Shown piece by piece: positions 29,989 to 37,816 of a DNA stretch of 64,000 nucleotides (position 1 is the stretch's first letter; the number at the start of each line of letters is the position of its first letter). Location: NCBI GenBank assembly GCA_009377495.1, contig WHTZ01000004.1:1-64000 (forward strand), read 5' to 3'. The notes below the pieces were generated by a model, which saw only the letters and a list, made by a program, of their open reading frames with translations, did no database searches and was not told the DNA's origin. The stretch is from Luteitalea sp. Its GTDB lineage: Bacteria > Acidobacteriota > Vicinamibacteria > Vicinamibacterales > Vicinamibacteraceae. A program made the position numbers and the translations under genes.

Positions 29989-30357
29989 ATGAGAAATGAG
30001 CGTACAGATAAGGCGGACGTTCTCCAGGGCACTCTGATTCTCCTTGTTCTAAGAACGTTGGAGGCGCTCGGACCGCTGCACGGTTACGGCATTGCGCGCC
30101 GGATCGAGCAGATCAGCAAAGACGTGCTACAGCTCAACCAGGGCACGCTCTATCCGGCTCTCTTGCGAATGGAGCAGGAAGGATGGATTGCCTCGAAGTG
30201 GGGAGCGTCTGAGAAAAATCGCAAGGCGAGATTTTACGCCATTACGGCGGCCGGGCGGAGACGACTCGCCAAGGAAACCGCGGACTGGAGGCGTATGTCA
30301 TCGACGATTGAACGCTTCCTTGGCTTTGACCCGGAGAGCGCAGCTTTGGAGGCATAG
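29989..30357 (+). CDS. PadR-family transcriptional regulator
   Basis: 122 residues: [63 protein letters not shown], then wing [25 protein letters not shown] and a short dimerisation tail. All PadR hallmarks are present (HGYGI, GTLYP, Y-x-IT-x-x-G). No good ribosome-binding site lies before this ATG; the leader sequence TTGTAGGTTACCTAATG may be part of its operator. It ends 5 bases before the ADOP permease. PadR plus ADOP is a standard acidobacterial pair, with PadR probably repressing both. Confidence 0.9.
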   Translation: MRNERTDKADVLQGTLILLVLRTLEALGPLHGYGIARRIEQISKDVLQLNQGTLYPALLRMEQEGWIASKWGASEKNRKARFYAITAAGRRRLAKETADWRRMSSTIERFLGFDPESAALEA

Positions 30358-30362
30358 AGCCG

Positions 30363-32816
30363 ATGAAGGAACGGTACCGTGAACGAAGGGCGTTCGCCCT
30401 GGTCGAAACGATGGCGCAAGACATACGCTACGCGCTTCGGACTCTCCGCAAGAGCCCCGGCTTTGCTGTGACCTCCGTCGCCACATTGGCACTGGCGATT
30501 GGCGCGAGTACCGCCATGTTCAGCGTGCTGAACGCGGCTCTGCTCCGGCCGCTGCCCTATCGAGCCCCGGAGCAGTTGGCGATGCTATGGGCCGAGAATC
30601 CGACTCAGAACATTCGCCATCGATCGGCATATTGGAACGTCGAACAATGGCGGAGCCAGAGTCAGAGCTTCGAGGGCATGGCGGTCTTTGATGAGGTCTC
30701 CGTGACGCTCACCCGTGCAGACGAGGCGGAACAGATCAGCGTTGTCAGGATCTCACCCAACTTCTTTCCATTGGTCGGCGTTCAGCCCGTGCGGGGGCGC
30801 ATCTTCTCAGCCGAGGAGGCCGACGAACGACAACGCGTGGCCGTGATTAGTCATCGCTTCTGGCAAACCCGTTTTGGAGGCTCGCCTGATGCGATAGGTG
30901 CGTCCATCGAGCTTGACGGACGTCCTTCCCGGATCATCGGCATCCTCCCTGCAGAGTTCCAACGTGATGATGATGCGGATGTGTGGGAGCCGCACACGAT
31001 GTTTCCGGATTGGGAAGCTCTTCGCGGGGCGCGTGGCACCGGCTCGTGGTCCGTCCTTGGGAGACTTCGACCGAACGTGACTATCGACCAAGCCCAGGCG
31101 GAGATGAACGCGATCGCACGCCGTCTCGACGAGCAGGTGCCGGCGGCCGACCGGACCCGGGGCATCAGCGTCGTGCCGTTGAGCCATGCTGTGGTCGGAT
31201 CTCGGTCGCGGTTGGCACTGTGGATGCTCACGGCGGCGGTTTTTTGTGTGCTCCTCATCGCCGCGGCCAACGTCGCGAGCCTCTCGCTGGCACGAAGCGT
31301 CGGCCGCGCGCGCGAAATGGCCATTCGCGCCGCGCTCGGAGCGAGTCGTGGACGGATCGTGCGGCAGCTCCTGGCCGAAAGTGTGACGCTCGCCGCCCTC
31401 TCGGGCCTTCTCGGGACGTTGCTCGCTTCGGCAGGCATCCGCGTCCTCCGAGCCGTCGAGCCTGTCGACCTGGCTCGTCTGAATGAGGTCAGCCTCGATC
31501 TGCGCGTGCTCGGCTGGGCGTTGGCCATTTCCTTTCTGACAGGAATCCTGGTTGGGCTGGCCCCAGCGATCACGATGTGGCGGCGGAACTTGCGGCCCTC
31601 CGGCGAGGAAGGCGGAAGGAGCGTCTCAGGCGGAGTCGCCACCCGTCGGATCCGTCGCGCACTCGTGGTGGCGGAATTCGCGCTGGCGATCGTGCTGCTG
31701 GTCAGTGCCGGTCTGCTGGTCCGAAGCTGGTGGGCCGTTGAGCGCGTCGACCCGGGATTCAGGCCGGAGCGGGTTCTTTCGATGAACCTCCGCACGCCGG
31801 TCTTCGTGGCCGACGCCGAACGGGTCAACTTTTACAACCGCGTGCTCGAACAGATTGAATCGCTTCCCGGCGTCGAGCGTGCTGGCTTCATCGGCGATCT
31901 TTTCATCAGCAGCAACCGGGAACAGAGTCTCGCCACCGAAGGGGACGTCCGACCGATTTCCGAGCGCCTGCAGTTCCGACGAGACGAGGTCAGCGGGGGA
32001 TTCTTCAAGGCCCTCGGGATTCCGTTACTCAGGGGGCGCTTCTTTTCGGTCGCGGACGGGCCTGATGCTCCGCGGGTCGCGATCATCAACGAGGCCATGG
32101 CTCGCCGCGTCTGGCCGGGGCGCGATCCGGTGGGGAAGAGATTCACACTCGCCCCTGGGAATTCCGACAGCCCGTGGTTTACCGTGGTCGGCGTCGTGGG
32201 CGACATGCGCCGCCAGGGCCTCGAGAGCGACCCGATCCCGCAGATGTTCGAGCCGCTGGCGCAGAATCCTTCCGGGACCGCAATCCTTCTCGTACGAACG
32301 TCTGTGGAGGATCCACTGAAGATGGTGGGGACACTTCAAGCTGCGATACGTCGAGTGGAAAAGCATGTGCCCCTCTATCAGGTGACGACCTTGGAACATC
32401 GGCTCGGCGCCTCCCTCATGCCGCGGCGCTTCCAGACCTCGCTCGTGGTCGGGTTCTCCGCGGTGGCGCTCCTGATGGCCGCCATCGGGATCTACGGGCT
32501 CATCCAGTACTCTGTCGCGACGCGCACCCAGGAAATCGGTCTCCGCATAGCCCTGGGCGCACAGGCCGGCGAGATCTTCCGCATGATCATCGGTGAAGGG
32601 CTGAGGCTGAGCGTGACTGCTCTCGCGCTCGGGCTCGTGGGAGCGTTGTGGGTGGGTCAGGCCGGCCGAAGTCTTCTGTTCGGCGTGACCGCCACCGATC
32701 CGTTGACGTTCATTAGTGTCTCGCTGTTGCTGACTGCGGTCGCCACGGCAGCCTGCTATTTCCCAGCGCGACGCGCCATGAACGTCGAGCCCATGGTGGC
32801 ATTGCGCCAAGAGTGA
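30363..32816 (+). CDS. ADOP-type ABC permease (FtsX/MacB duplicated permease)
   Basis: 817 residues. Opening DIRYALRTLRKSPGFAVTSVATLALAIGASTAMFSVLNAALLRPLPY is diagnostic for acidobacterial duplicated orphan permeases. Two MacB-periplasmic/FtsX units follow: the first FtsX core around 275-400 (IAAANVASLSLARSVGRAREMAIRAALGASRGRIVRQLL) and the second at the C-terminus (YSVATRTQEIGLRIALGAQAGEIFRMIIGEGLRL, then YFPARRAMNVEPMVALRQE). The N-terminal prefix domain found in the second ADOP of this window is absent. No ATPase is adjacent, as usual for ADOPs. Substrate unknown; export of lipids or hydrophobic compounds is often suggested. Confidence 0.9.
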   Translation: MKERYRERRAFALVETMAQDIRYALRTLRKSPGFAVTSVATLALAIGASTAMFSVLNAALLRPLPYRAPEQLAMLWAENPTQNIRHRSAYWNVEQWRSQSQSFEGMAVFDEVSVTLTRADEAEQISVVRISPNFFPLVGVQPVRGRIFSAEEADERQRVAVISHRFWQTRFGGSPDAIGASIELDGRPSRIIGILPAEFQRDDDADVWEPHTMFPDWEALRGARGTGSWSVLGRLRPNVTIDQAQAEMNAIARRLDEQVPAADRTRGISVVPLSHAVVGSRSRLALWMLTAAVFCVLLIAAANVASLSLARSVGRAREMAIRAALGASRGRIVRQLLAESVTLAALSGLLGTLLASAGIRVLRAVEPVDLARLNEVSLDLRVLGWALAISFLTGILVGLAPAITMWRRNLRPSGEEGGRSVSGGVATRRIRRALVVAEFALAIVLLVSAGLLVRSWWAVERVDPGFRPERVLSMNLRTPVFVADAERVNFYNRVLEQIESLPGVERAGFIGDLFISSNREQSLATEGDVRPISERLQFRRDEVSGGFFKALGIPLLRGRFFSVADGPDAPRVAIINEAMARRVWPGRDPVGKRFTLAPGNSDSPWFTVVGVVGDMRRQGLESDPIPQMFEPLAQNPSGTAILLVRTSVEDPLKMVGTLQAAIRRVEKHVPLYQVTTLEHRLGASLMPRRFQTSLVVGFSAVALLMAAIGIYGLIQYSVATRTQEIGLRIALGAQAGEIFRMIIGEGLRLSVTALALGLVGALWVGQAGRSLLFGVTATDPLTFISVSLLLTAVATAACYFPARRAMNVEPMVALRQE

Positions 32817-32848
32817 CGTGACCAGCTCTTCGTGTGGCGGCCACAGCG

Positions 32849-32875
32849 CGTGTAGCGTTCCGGCGCTACACGTTT
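32849..32875 (+). terminator. Hairpin terminator after the ADOP gene
   Basis: Arms CGTGTAGCG (32849-32857) and CGCTACACG (32864-32872) with a six-base loop, followed by TTT. It lies about 30 bases after the ADOP stop codon in the forward direction. A second small palindrome (CCTAC...GTAGG) follows near 32910-32930. Confidence 0.6.
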
Positions 32876-33064
32876 CGCACTGCGAAATTCATGCGATTCT
32901 CTTGACCACCTCCTACGACCTTTGGTAGGGTCCGCTCACTATCCAGGTTGGTTTTCCGATGGGCTGCCGCACCCTGCGGCGTTGCCCTCGTGGACCCGGT
33001 CGGCGTTTCACAAGGGACGAGACGCTGGATCCGCGTCTCTTGCGAGGATCGGAGGAGGCAGCGA

Positions 33065-36000
33065 ATGTCGAGACTGCGTTCAGCCCCGCTCCACGTTCTT
33101 CTGGTGGCCGTCATGGTGACTATGGCCACCATCTTGGTACCACGTTCCACACACGCCCAGGCCGTGACCGGGACCATCTCCGGGACGGTTGTCGACCAGA
33201 CAGGTCAGATCATTCCAGGTGCGACCGTGACGCTTATCAACGAAGCCACGAGCGACTCGCGCGTCACAGTGAGCGACGACACAGGCAATTTCCAGGTCAC
33301 CAACCTCCAACCTGGTGCCTACACGGTGCGGGTCGAGCTGCAGAGCTTCCGGACGCATGAGCGCAAGAACGTGGTGCTCAGCGCTGGCGAGCGGTTGTCG
33401 ATCGGCACCCTGACGCTCGACGTTGGTGGCCTGGGCGAGACCGTTGTGGTCGAGGCCACAGGGAGCCAGGTTAATACCGCGGAAACCCAACACAGCGGCG
33501 TCATCACCGCGAGGCAGATCGAGCAAGTCCAAGTGCTGGGGCGGGACGTCACGTCGATCATGCGATTGCTCCCCGGCGTCCGCTACGAGAACACCGTCGA
33601 CTCGCTGGGGATGAGCTTCGGCACCAACGTGCCGAACGTCGGCGGTGCGCGCCGTGATTGGAGCAACGTCATCGTAGACGGCGTCATCTCCAATGAGGTC
33701 GGCAACAGCGGCCTCATGGCTCAGCAGATCAATCTGGACGCGATTGCCGAGGTCAGGGTTCTGCTGAACTCGTACCGCGCGGAGTACGGCCGAGCCGGGG
33801 GCGGCCAAGTGCAGATCGTGAGCAAGGGCGGCACGTCCGAATACCGAGGGAACCTCTACTACTACGGCCGCCACGAGAGCCTCAACGCAACCGACTTCTT
33901 TGTCAACCGCGCGGACGCTGAAAAGCCGGAGTATCGCTTCAACACCTACGGCGCCAACCTGGGCGGCCCCGTCCCGCGCATGAACAACAAGCTCTTCTTC
34001 TTCTACTCGATGGAAGCCCCGCTCGTCAGCCGCCCCGGACCGCTCCGGAACTGGACGATGCCCACCGATCGCGAGATGCAAGGCGATTTCTCGCAGACGC
34101 TCGACAGCGAGGGCCGGCTGATCCACATCAGGGACCCGCTGCGCGACGGTGAGTGCGATGCCGTCGCGGGCGGCCCGGGGTGCTTCCCGGGCAACGTCAT
34201 TCCGGCCAACCGCCTCAACGCGAACGGGCAGGCGCTCCTGAACATGCTCCCGCGGGCCACGAACTTCGACCGGAGCTTCACACAGGGCCAGTTCAATCAC
34301 TCGACGCAGGAGAACGCGGACAACCCAAAGCTGAACAACATCGTGAGGGTAGACTGGAGCCCGTCGGAGACCGACAGCTTCTATTTCACGTTCAAGGACT
34401 GGTATTCCGACCAGAGGGGCAGCGAGATCACTGCCGGTCCGGCCAAGTGGGGCTTCTTCAACACCCATTACCTGAACACGGACCGCGGGGCGAGCGCGAA
34501 CTACACCAGGATCATCCGGCCGAACCTCGTCGTGGATGCCGACTTCGGAATCCGGCAGCAGACCGAGCAGTTCTACCCGCTGACCGACGGAGACTGGCAG
34601 AGGATCGACCGCGGCAACGTGGGATTCAACGTGGGCCAGTTCCATCCGGAGCTGAACTCCCGCAACGTCATTCCCAAAGTGAGCTTCAACGTCCCCAACT
34701 CGCCCGACTTCACGTTCGAGAACCGGCTGGTCGATGAGGGGCAGGCCTGGCTGACATCGATCCGCAGCAACCTCACGTGGATACGCGGAAGCCACTCCAT
34801 CAAGGGCGGCTTCTATTTCGAGCAATCCCGCAACTCGGAGGGAAATGGCGGCGTCGGCGCCGGGCCGTGGGCGGGAGAGTTCTTCTTCGACACGGACACC
34901 AATAACCCGTTCGATACGAACTACAGCTATGCAAATGCCCTACTTGGCACCTTCCGCGAGTACAGAGAAATCGACACTTTCTCCGAGGTGAAGGGGAAAC
35001 GGTACATCTCTGAGTTCTACTTGCAGGACACGTGGAAGGCCAGCCGGCGGCTGACGCTGGATTACGGCGTGCGCTTCCTCTGGTACACACCCTGGTTCTC
35101 GACGCAGCCTGCGGCGGTGTTCGTGCCCGAGCGGTACGACCCGGCGCGCGCGCCGCGGCTGTATCAGCCAGCGCGGGTCAACGACGTGGACGTCGCGCTC
35201 GATCCCGAGACCGGAGAGACCCTCCCCAACGTCTTCGTGGGATCCTTCGTGCCCGGCACGGGCGACCGTTTCAACGGCATGGTGAGCAGCGAGGACCCCA
35301 CCTATCCGAACGGTTTCCGGGACAGCCAAGGCATCGAACCAGAGCCCCGGCTGGGCTTGGCCTGGGACATCACCGGCGACGCCAAGACGGCGCTGCACGC
35401 GAGCGTCGGCCTCTATCACAACCCCCACGTCAACGCCAACGGTATGGACGCCATGGCGAGGAACCCCCCGGCGCAGAACACGCCGAGCATCATCTACGGG
35501 ACCATGGACACGCTGCTCGCGGTGGGCGCCCAGGGCGCCTTCTCGAATCGCCCCAGCCCTGTGTTTGGCATCGAACGGGACGCGAAGACACCCAAGAGCT
35601 ATAACTACTCCGTGGGCGTCCAGCGGGAGATCGGCTGGGGAACGGTACTCGATGTCACGTACGCCGGGTTCCAGGCGCGGGACGCCGAGATGAATACGAG
35701 CATCAACACGGTGCCGGACGAGGCCCAGTTCCTCGACGTCAACCCGCAGAACGCGAACCCGCAGAACCCCGACTCTGCGAAACCGAGCGAGTTCCTGCGT
35801 CCCTTCCTGGGCTACCAGGACATCACGATCCGCCAGCACTTTGGGACCGGGTCCTACAACGCGCTGCAAGTGCAGCTCAACCGTCGCTATATCCGGGGGC
35901 TGCAGTTCGCCGTCGCTTACACCCTGGGGAAGACCATCACCGACGGGACGTCGTTCAACACGCTCCGGCCCGGGAAGGCGTGGAACGAAGGCCCCGAGGG

Positions 36001-36586
36001 CTCGACCCAGTTCCACAACCTCGTCCTCAACTACACCTGGGACGTACCGAACGGAAGCGGCCTGTGGAACAACGTATTGACTCGCGGATTCCTCGACGGT
36101 TGGCAGTTCTCAGGCGACACCGCGTTCGTGAGCGGCGACTGGTCGGGTGCCGACACCTCCACCACCGACAGCTTCAACTTCACAGGTGGTGATGGAGACA
36201 CGCGGCCGAGGATCAACGGGGATGTGACGTGCAGCAGTGGTAACTGTGATCCCGCGCCAGGCGAAGGGGGCAGTCACCTGAACGCGGACGCGTTCAGCAG
36301 GCTGACGGGACGCGGCGACATCGGGAACGCGCCGCGCACGTTCTTCCGGCTGCCGAAGATCGTGCTGTCCAACATGTCGATCTTCAAGAACTTCCAGATG
36401 GGCGGTGGGCGCCGGATTCAGCTCCGGTGGGAAGCGTACAACGTGTTCAACCAGGTGAATTGGTCGAGCATCAACACCGACGCGGAATTCAACCCCGAAG
36501 GCCAGATGGTCAACGAGAGCTTCGGCCAGGCCACGGCGGCGCGCGCGCCGCGTATCATGCAGGGGGCGATTCGGTTCTCGTTCTAG
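33065..36586 (+). CDS. Oar-like TonB-dependent receptor 3
   Basis: 1,173 residues from the ATG at 33065, which has GGAGG upstream; the frame is open further upstream but lacks a signal there. Signal peptide (LLVAVMVTMATILVPRSTHAQA), carboxypeptidase-regulatory domain (GTISGTVVDQTGQIIPGATVTL, GAYTVRVELQSF), plug (ITARQIEQVQVLGRDVTSIMRLLPGVRYE, NVIVDGVISNE) and a barrel ending in IMQGAIRFSF. The frame is intact, unlike TBDRs 1 and 2. It is followed at once by the structured 3' element shared with TBDR 2, and then by the ThuA operon, which could process what it imports (inference). Confidence 0.92.
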   Translation: MSRLRSAPLHVLLVAVMVTMATILVPRSTHAQAVTGTISGTVVDQTGQIIPGATVTLINEATSDSRVTVSDDTGNFQVTNLQPGAYTVRVELQSFRTHERKNVVLSAGERLSIGTLTLDVGGLGETVVVEATGSQVNTAETQHSGVITARQIEQVQVLGRDVTSIMRLLPGVRYENTVDSLGMSFGTNVPNVGGARRDWSNVIVDGVISNEVGNSGLMAQQINLDAIAEVRVLLNSYRAEYGRAGGGQVQIVSKGGTSEYRGNLYYYGRHESLNATDFFVNRADAEKPEYRFNTYGANLGGPVPRMNNKLFFFYSMEAPLVSRPGPLRNWTMPTDREMQGDFSQTLDSEGRLIHIRDPLRDGECDAVAGGPGCFPGNVIPANRLNANGQALLNMLPRATNFDRSFTQGQFNHSTQENADNPKLNNIVRVDWSPSETDSFYFTFKDWYSDQRGSEITAGPAKWGFFNTHYLNTDRGASANYTRIIRPNLVVDADFGIRQQTEQFYPLTDGDWQRIDRGNVGFNVGQFHPELNSRNVIPKVSFNVPNSPDFTFENRLVDEGQAWLTSIRSNLTWIRGSHSIKGGFYFEQSRNSEGNGGVGAGPWAGEFFFDTDTNNPFDTNYSYANALLGTFREYREIDTFSEVKGKRYISEFYLQDTWKASRRLTLDYGVRFLWYTPWFSTQPAAVFVPERYDPARAPRLYQPARVNDVDVALDPETGETLPNVFVGSFVPGTGDRFNGMVSSEDPTYPNGFRDSQGIEPEPRLGLAWDITGDAKTALHASVGLYHNPHVNANGMDAMARNPPAQNTPSIIYGTMDTLLAVGAQGAFSNRPSPVFGIERDAKTPKSYNYSVGVQREIGWGTVLDVTYAGFQARDAEMNTSINTVPDEAQFLDVNPQNANPQNPDSAKPSEFLRPFLGYQDITIRQHFGTGSYNALQVQLNRRYIRGLQFAVAYTLGKTITDGTSFNTLRPGKAWNEGPEGSTQFHNLVLNYTWDVPNGSGLWNNVLTRGFLDGWQFSGDTAFVSGDWSGADTSTTDSFNFTGGDGDTRPRINGDVTCSSGNCDPAPGEGGSHLNADAFSRLTGRGDIGNAPRTFFRLPKIVLSNMSIFKNFQMGGGRRIQLRWEAYNVFNQVNWSSINTDAEFNPEGQMVNESFGQATAARAPRIMQGAIRFSF

Positions 36587-36680
36587 CGGGCCGCGACCTT
36601 CGGCCGCGCCCCCCGACGCTCACTCGACGCACCGAAACTTGACTCAAAGAGTCAAGTTTTCGGTGCCTCAAGGGTTCTAG
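36587..36680 (+). repeat. Structured 3' element after TBDR 3 (copy 2)
   Basis: Same block order as at 22367-22459: GC-rich inverted repeat, CCCCGACGCTCACT, a hairpin with GAAACTTGACTC/GAGTCAAGTTTT at its top, and TCAAGGGTTCTAG. The lower stem differs in bases (GCACCG/CGGTGC here, GAACCC/GGGTTC there), yet both sides changed together so pairing is kept. Confidence 0.7.
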
Positions 36681-36694
36681 CGGAAGGACTGCGG

Positions 36695-37717
36695 ATGGCA
36701 AAGTACGCAGTGATCGTCCTGGTGGCCGTGGGATGTCTGATCAATCCTGCCGTCAGCGCTGCGCAGAACCCCCACCTTGTGGTGTACAAAGGAGACAAAG
36801 GTCCTGGCTCCGGCAAGCACATCGTGTGGCTTGCCGGCGACCACGAGTATCGCGGAGAGGAATCGCTCCCCGCCCTCGCGCGGATCCTCGCGAAGCACCA
36901 TGGGTTCAAGTGCAGCGTGTTCTTCACCACGGATCCCAAGACCGGATTCATCGAACCCGGCAGCTCGAACATCTCAGGGCTCGACGCGCTGAAGACCGCG
37001 GACCTCCTTGTCGTCTTCCTCCGGTTCCAGGATTTTCCCGACGACCAGATGCAGCACATCGTCGACTATCTGGCCCGCGGAGGCCCGGTGATTGGCTATC
37101 GCACCGCGACCCACGCGTTTCAGATCAAGCGGCCTGACGCGAAGTTCTTGAAATACACCTGGAACCAGGCGGAGGGATATCCGGGAGGCTTCGGACGCCA
37201 GATCTTGGGTGAGACCTGGGTCTCGCATTACGGCCGCAATCACGAACAAAGCTCTCGCCTTCTGTTGCAGGCTGACCAGGCGCGCCATCCAATCCTTCGG
37301 GGCGTGAAGGACGTGTGGGTGCAGTCCGGCGGCTACACAGCGGATCCCATCGAGGGGAGCCACATCCTTGCGCTGGGCCAAATCCTCAACGGCATGACGG
37401 CTGATTCCCCACCGGCCGAGGACAAGAAGACGCTGCCCGTGGCCTGGTATCGCAGCTATCAGGGTGCCTTTGGCAAATCCGGACGCGTGTTCACGACGAC
37501 GCATGGGGCATCCGAAGATCTGTTGAACGAAGGCTTTCGGCGGATGGTCGTCAACGCCACTCTTTGGGCCGCCGGTCTGGAAGCACGCATTCGACCCACG
37601 AGCGACATCAGCTTTGTCGGCCCTTTCAATCCCTCGACTTACAGCTTCGAAGGCTTCGTCAAAGAGATGAAGCCGTCGGACCTGGCCGGATGGGATTCGC
37701 CAATTCCCAAGAGGTAA
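36695..37717 (+). CDS. Secreted ThuA-domain protein
   Basis: 340 residues with signal peptide (VIVLVAVGCLINPAVSAAQ). The ThuA fold (glutamine-amidotransferase-like) is recognised from HIVWLAGDHEYRGEESLPALARILAKHHGFKCSVFFTTD, LKTADLLVVFLRFQDFPDDQMQHIVDYLARGGPVIGYRTATHAF and WYRSYQGAFGKSGRVFTTTHGASEDLLNEGFRRMVVNATLWAAG. ThuA proteins are linked to disaccharide (keto-trehalose/sucrose) catabolism. It is the first gene of a tight run with the TIGR02604-like protein and the cupredoxin protein, an arrangement also common in Planctomycetota and Verrucomicrobiota. Confidence 0.85.
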   Translation: MAKYAVIVLVAVGCLINPAVSAAQNPHLVVYKGDKGPGSGKHIVWLAGDHEYRGEESLPALARILAKHHGFKCSVFFTTDPKTGFIEPGSSNISGLDALKTADLLVVFLRFQDFPDDQMQHIVDYLARGGPVIGYRTATHAFQIKRPDAKFLKYTWNQAEGYPGGFGRQILGETWVSHYGRNHEQSSRLLLQADQARHPILRGVKDVWVQSGGYTADPIEGSHILALGQILNGMTADSPPAEDKKTLPVAWYRSYQGAFGKSGRVFTTTHGASEDLLNEGFRRMVVNATLWAAGLEARIRPTSDISFVGPFNPSTYSFEGFVKEMKPSDLAGWDSPIPKR

Positions 37718-37816
37718 AGGAGTGCCCCGACAATGCGGACAGTGCGCAACACACACAGCAGTGGGGAGATAGGTTGTCGAGCCTTGTTGACTTCTGGGAT
37801 CCTGGAGACTGTGACC

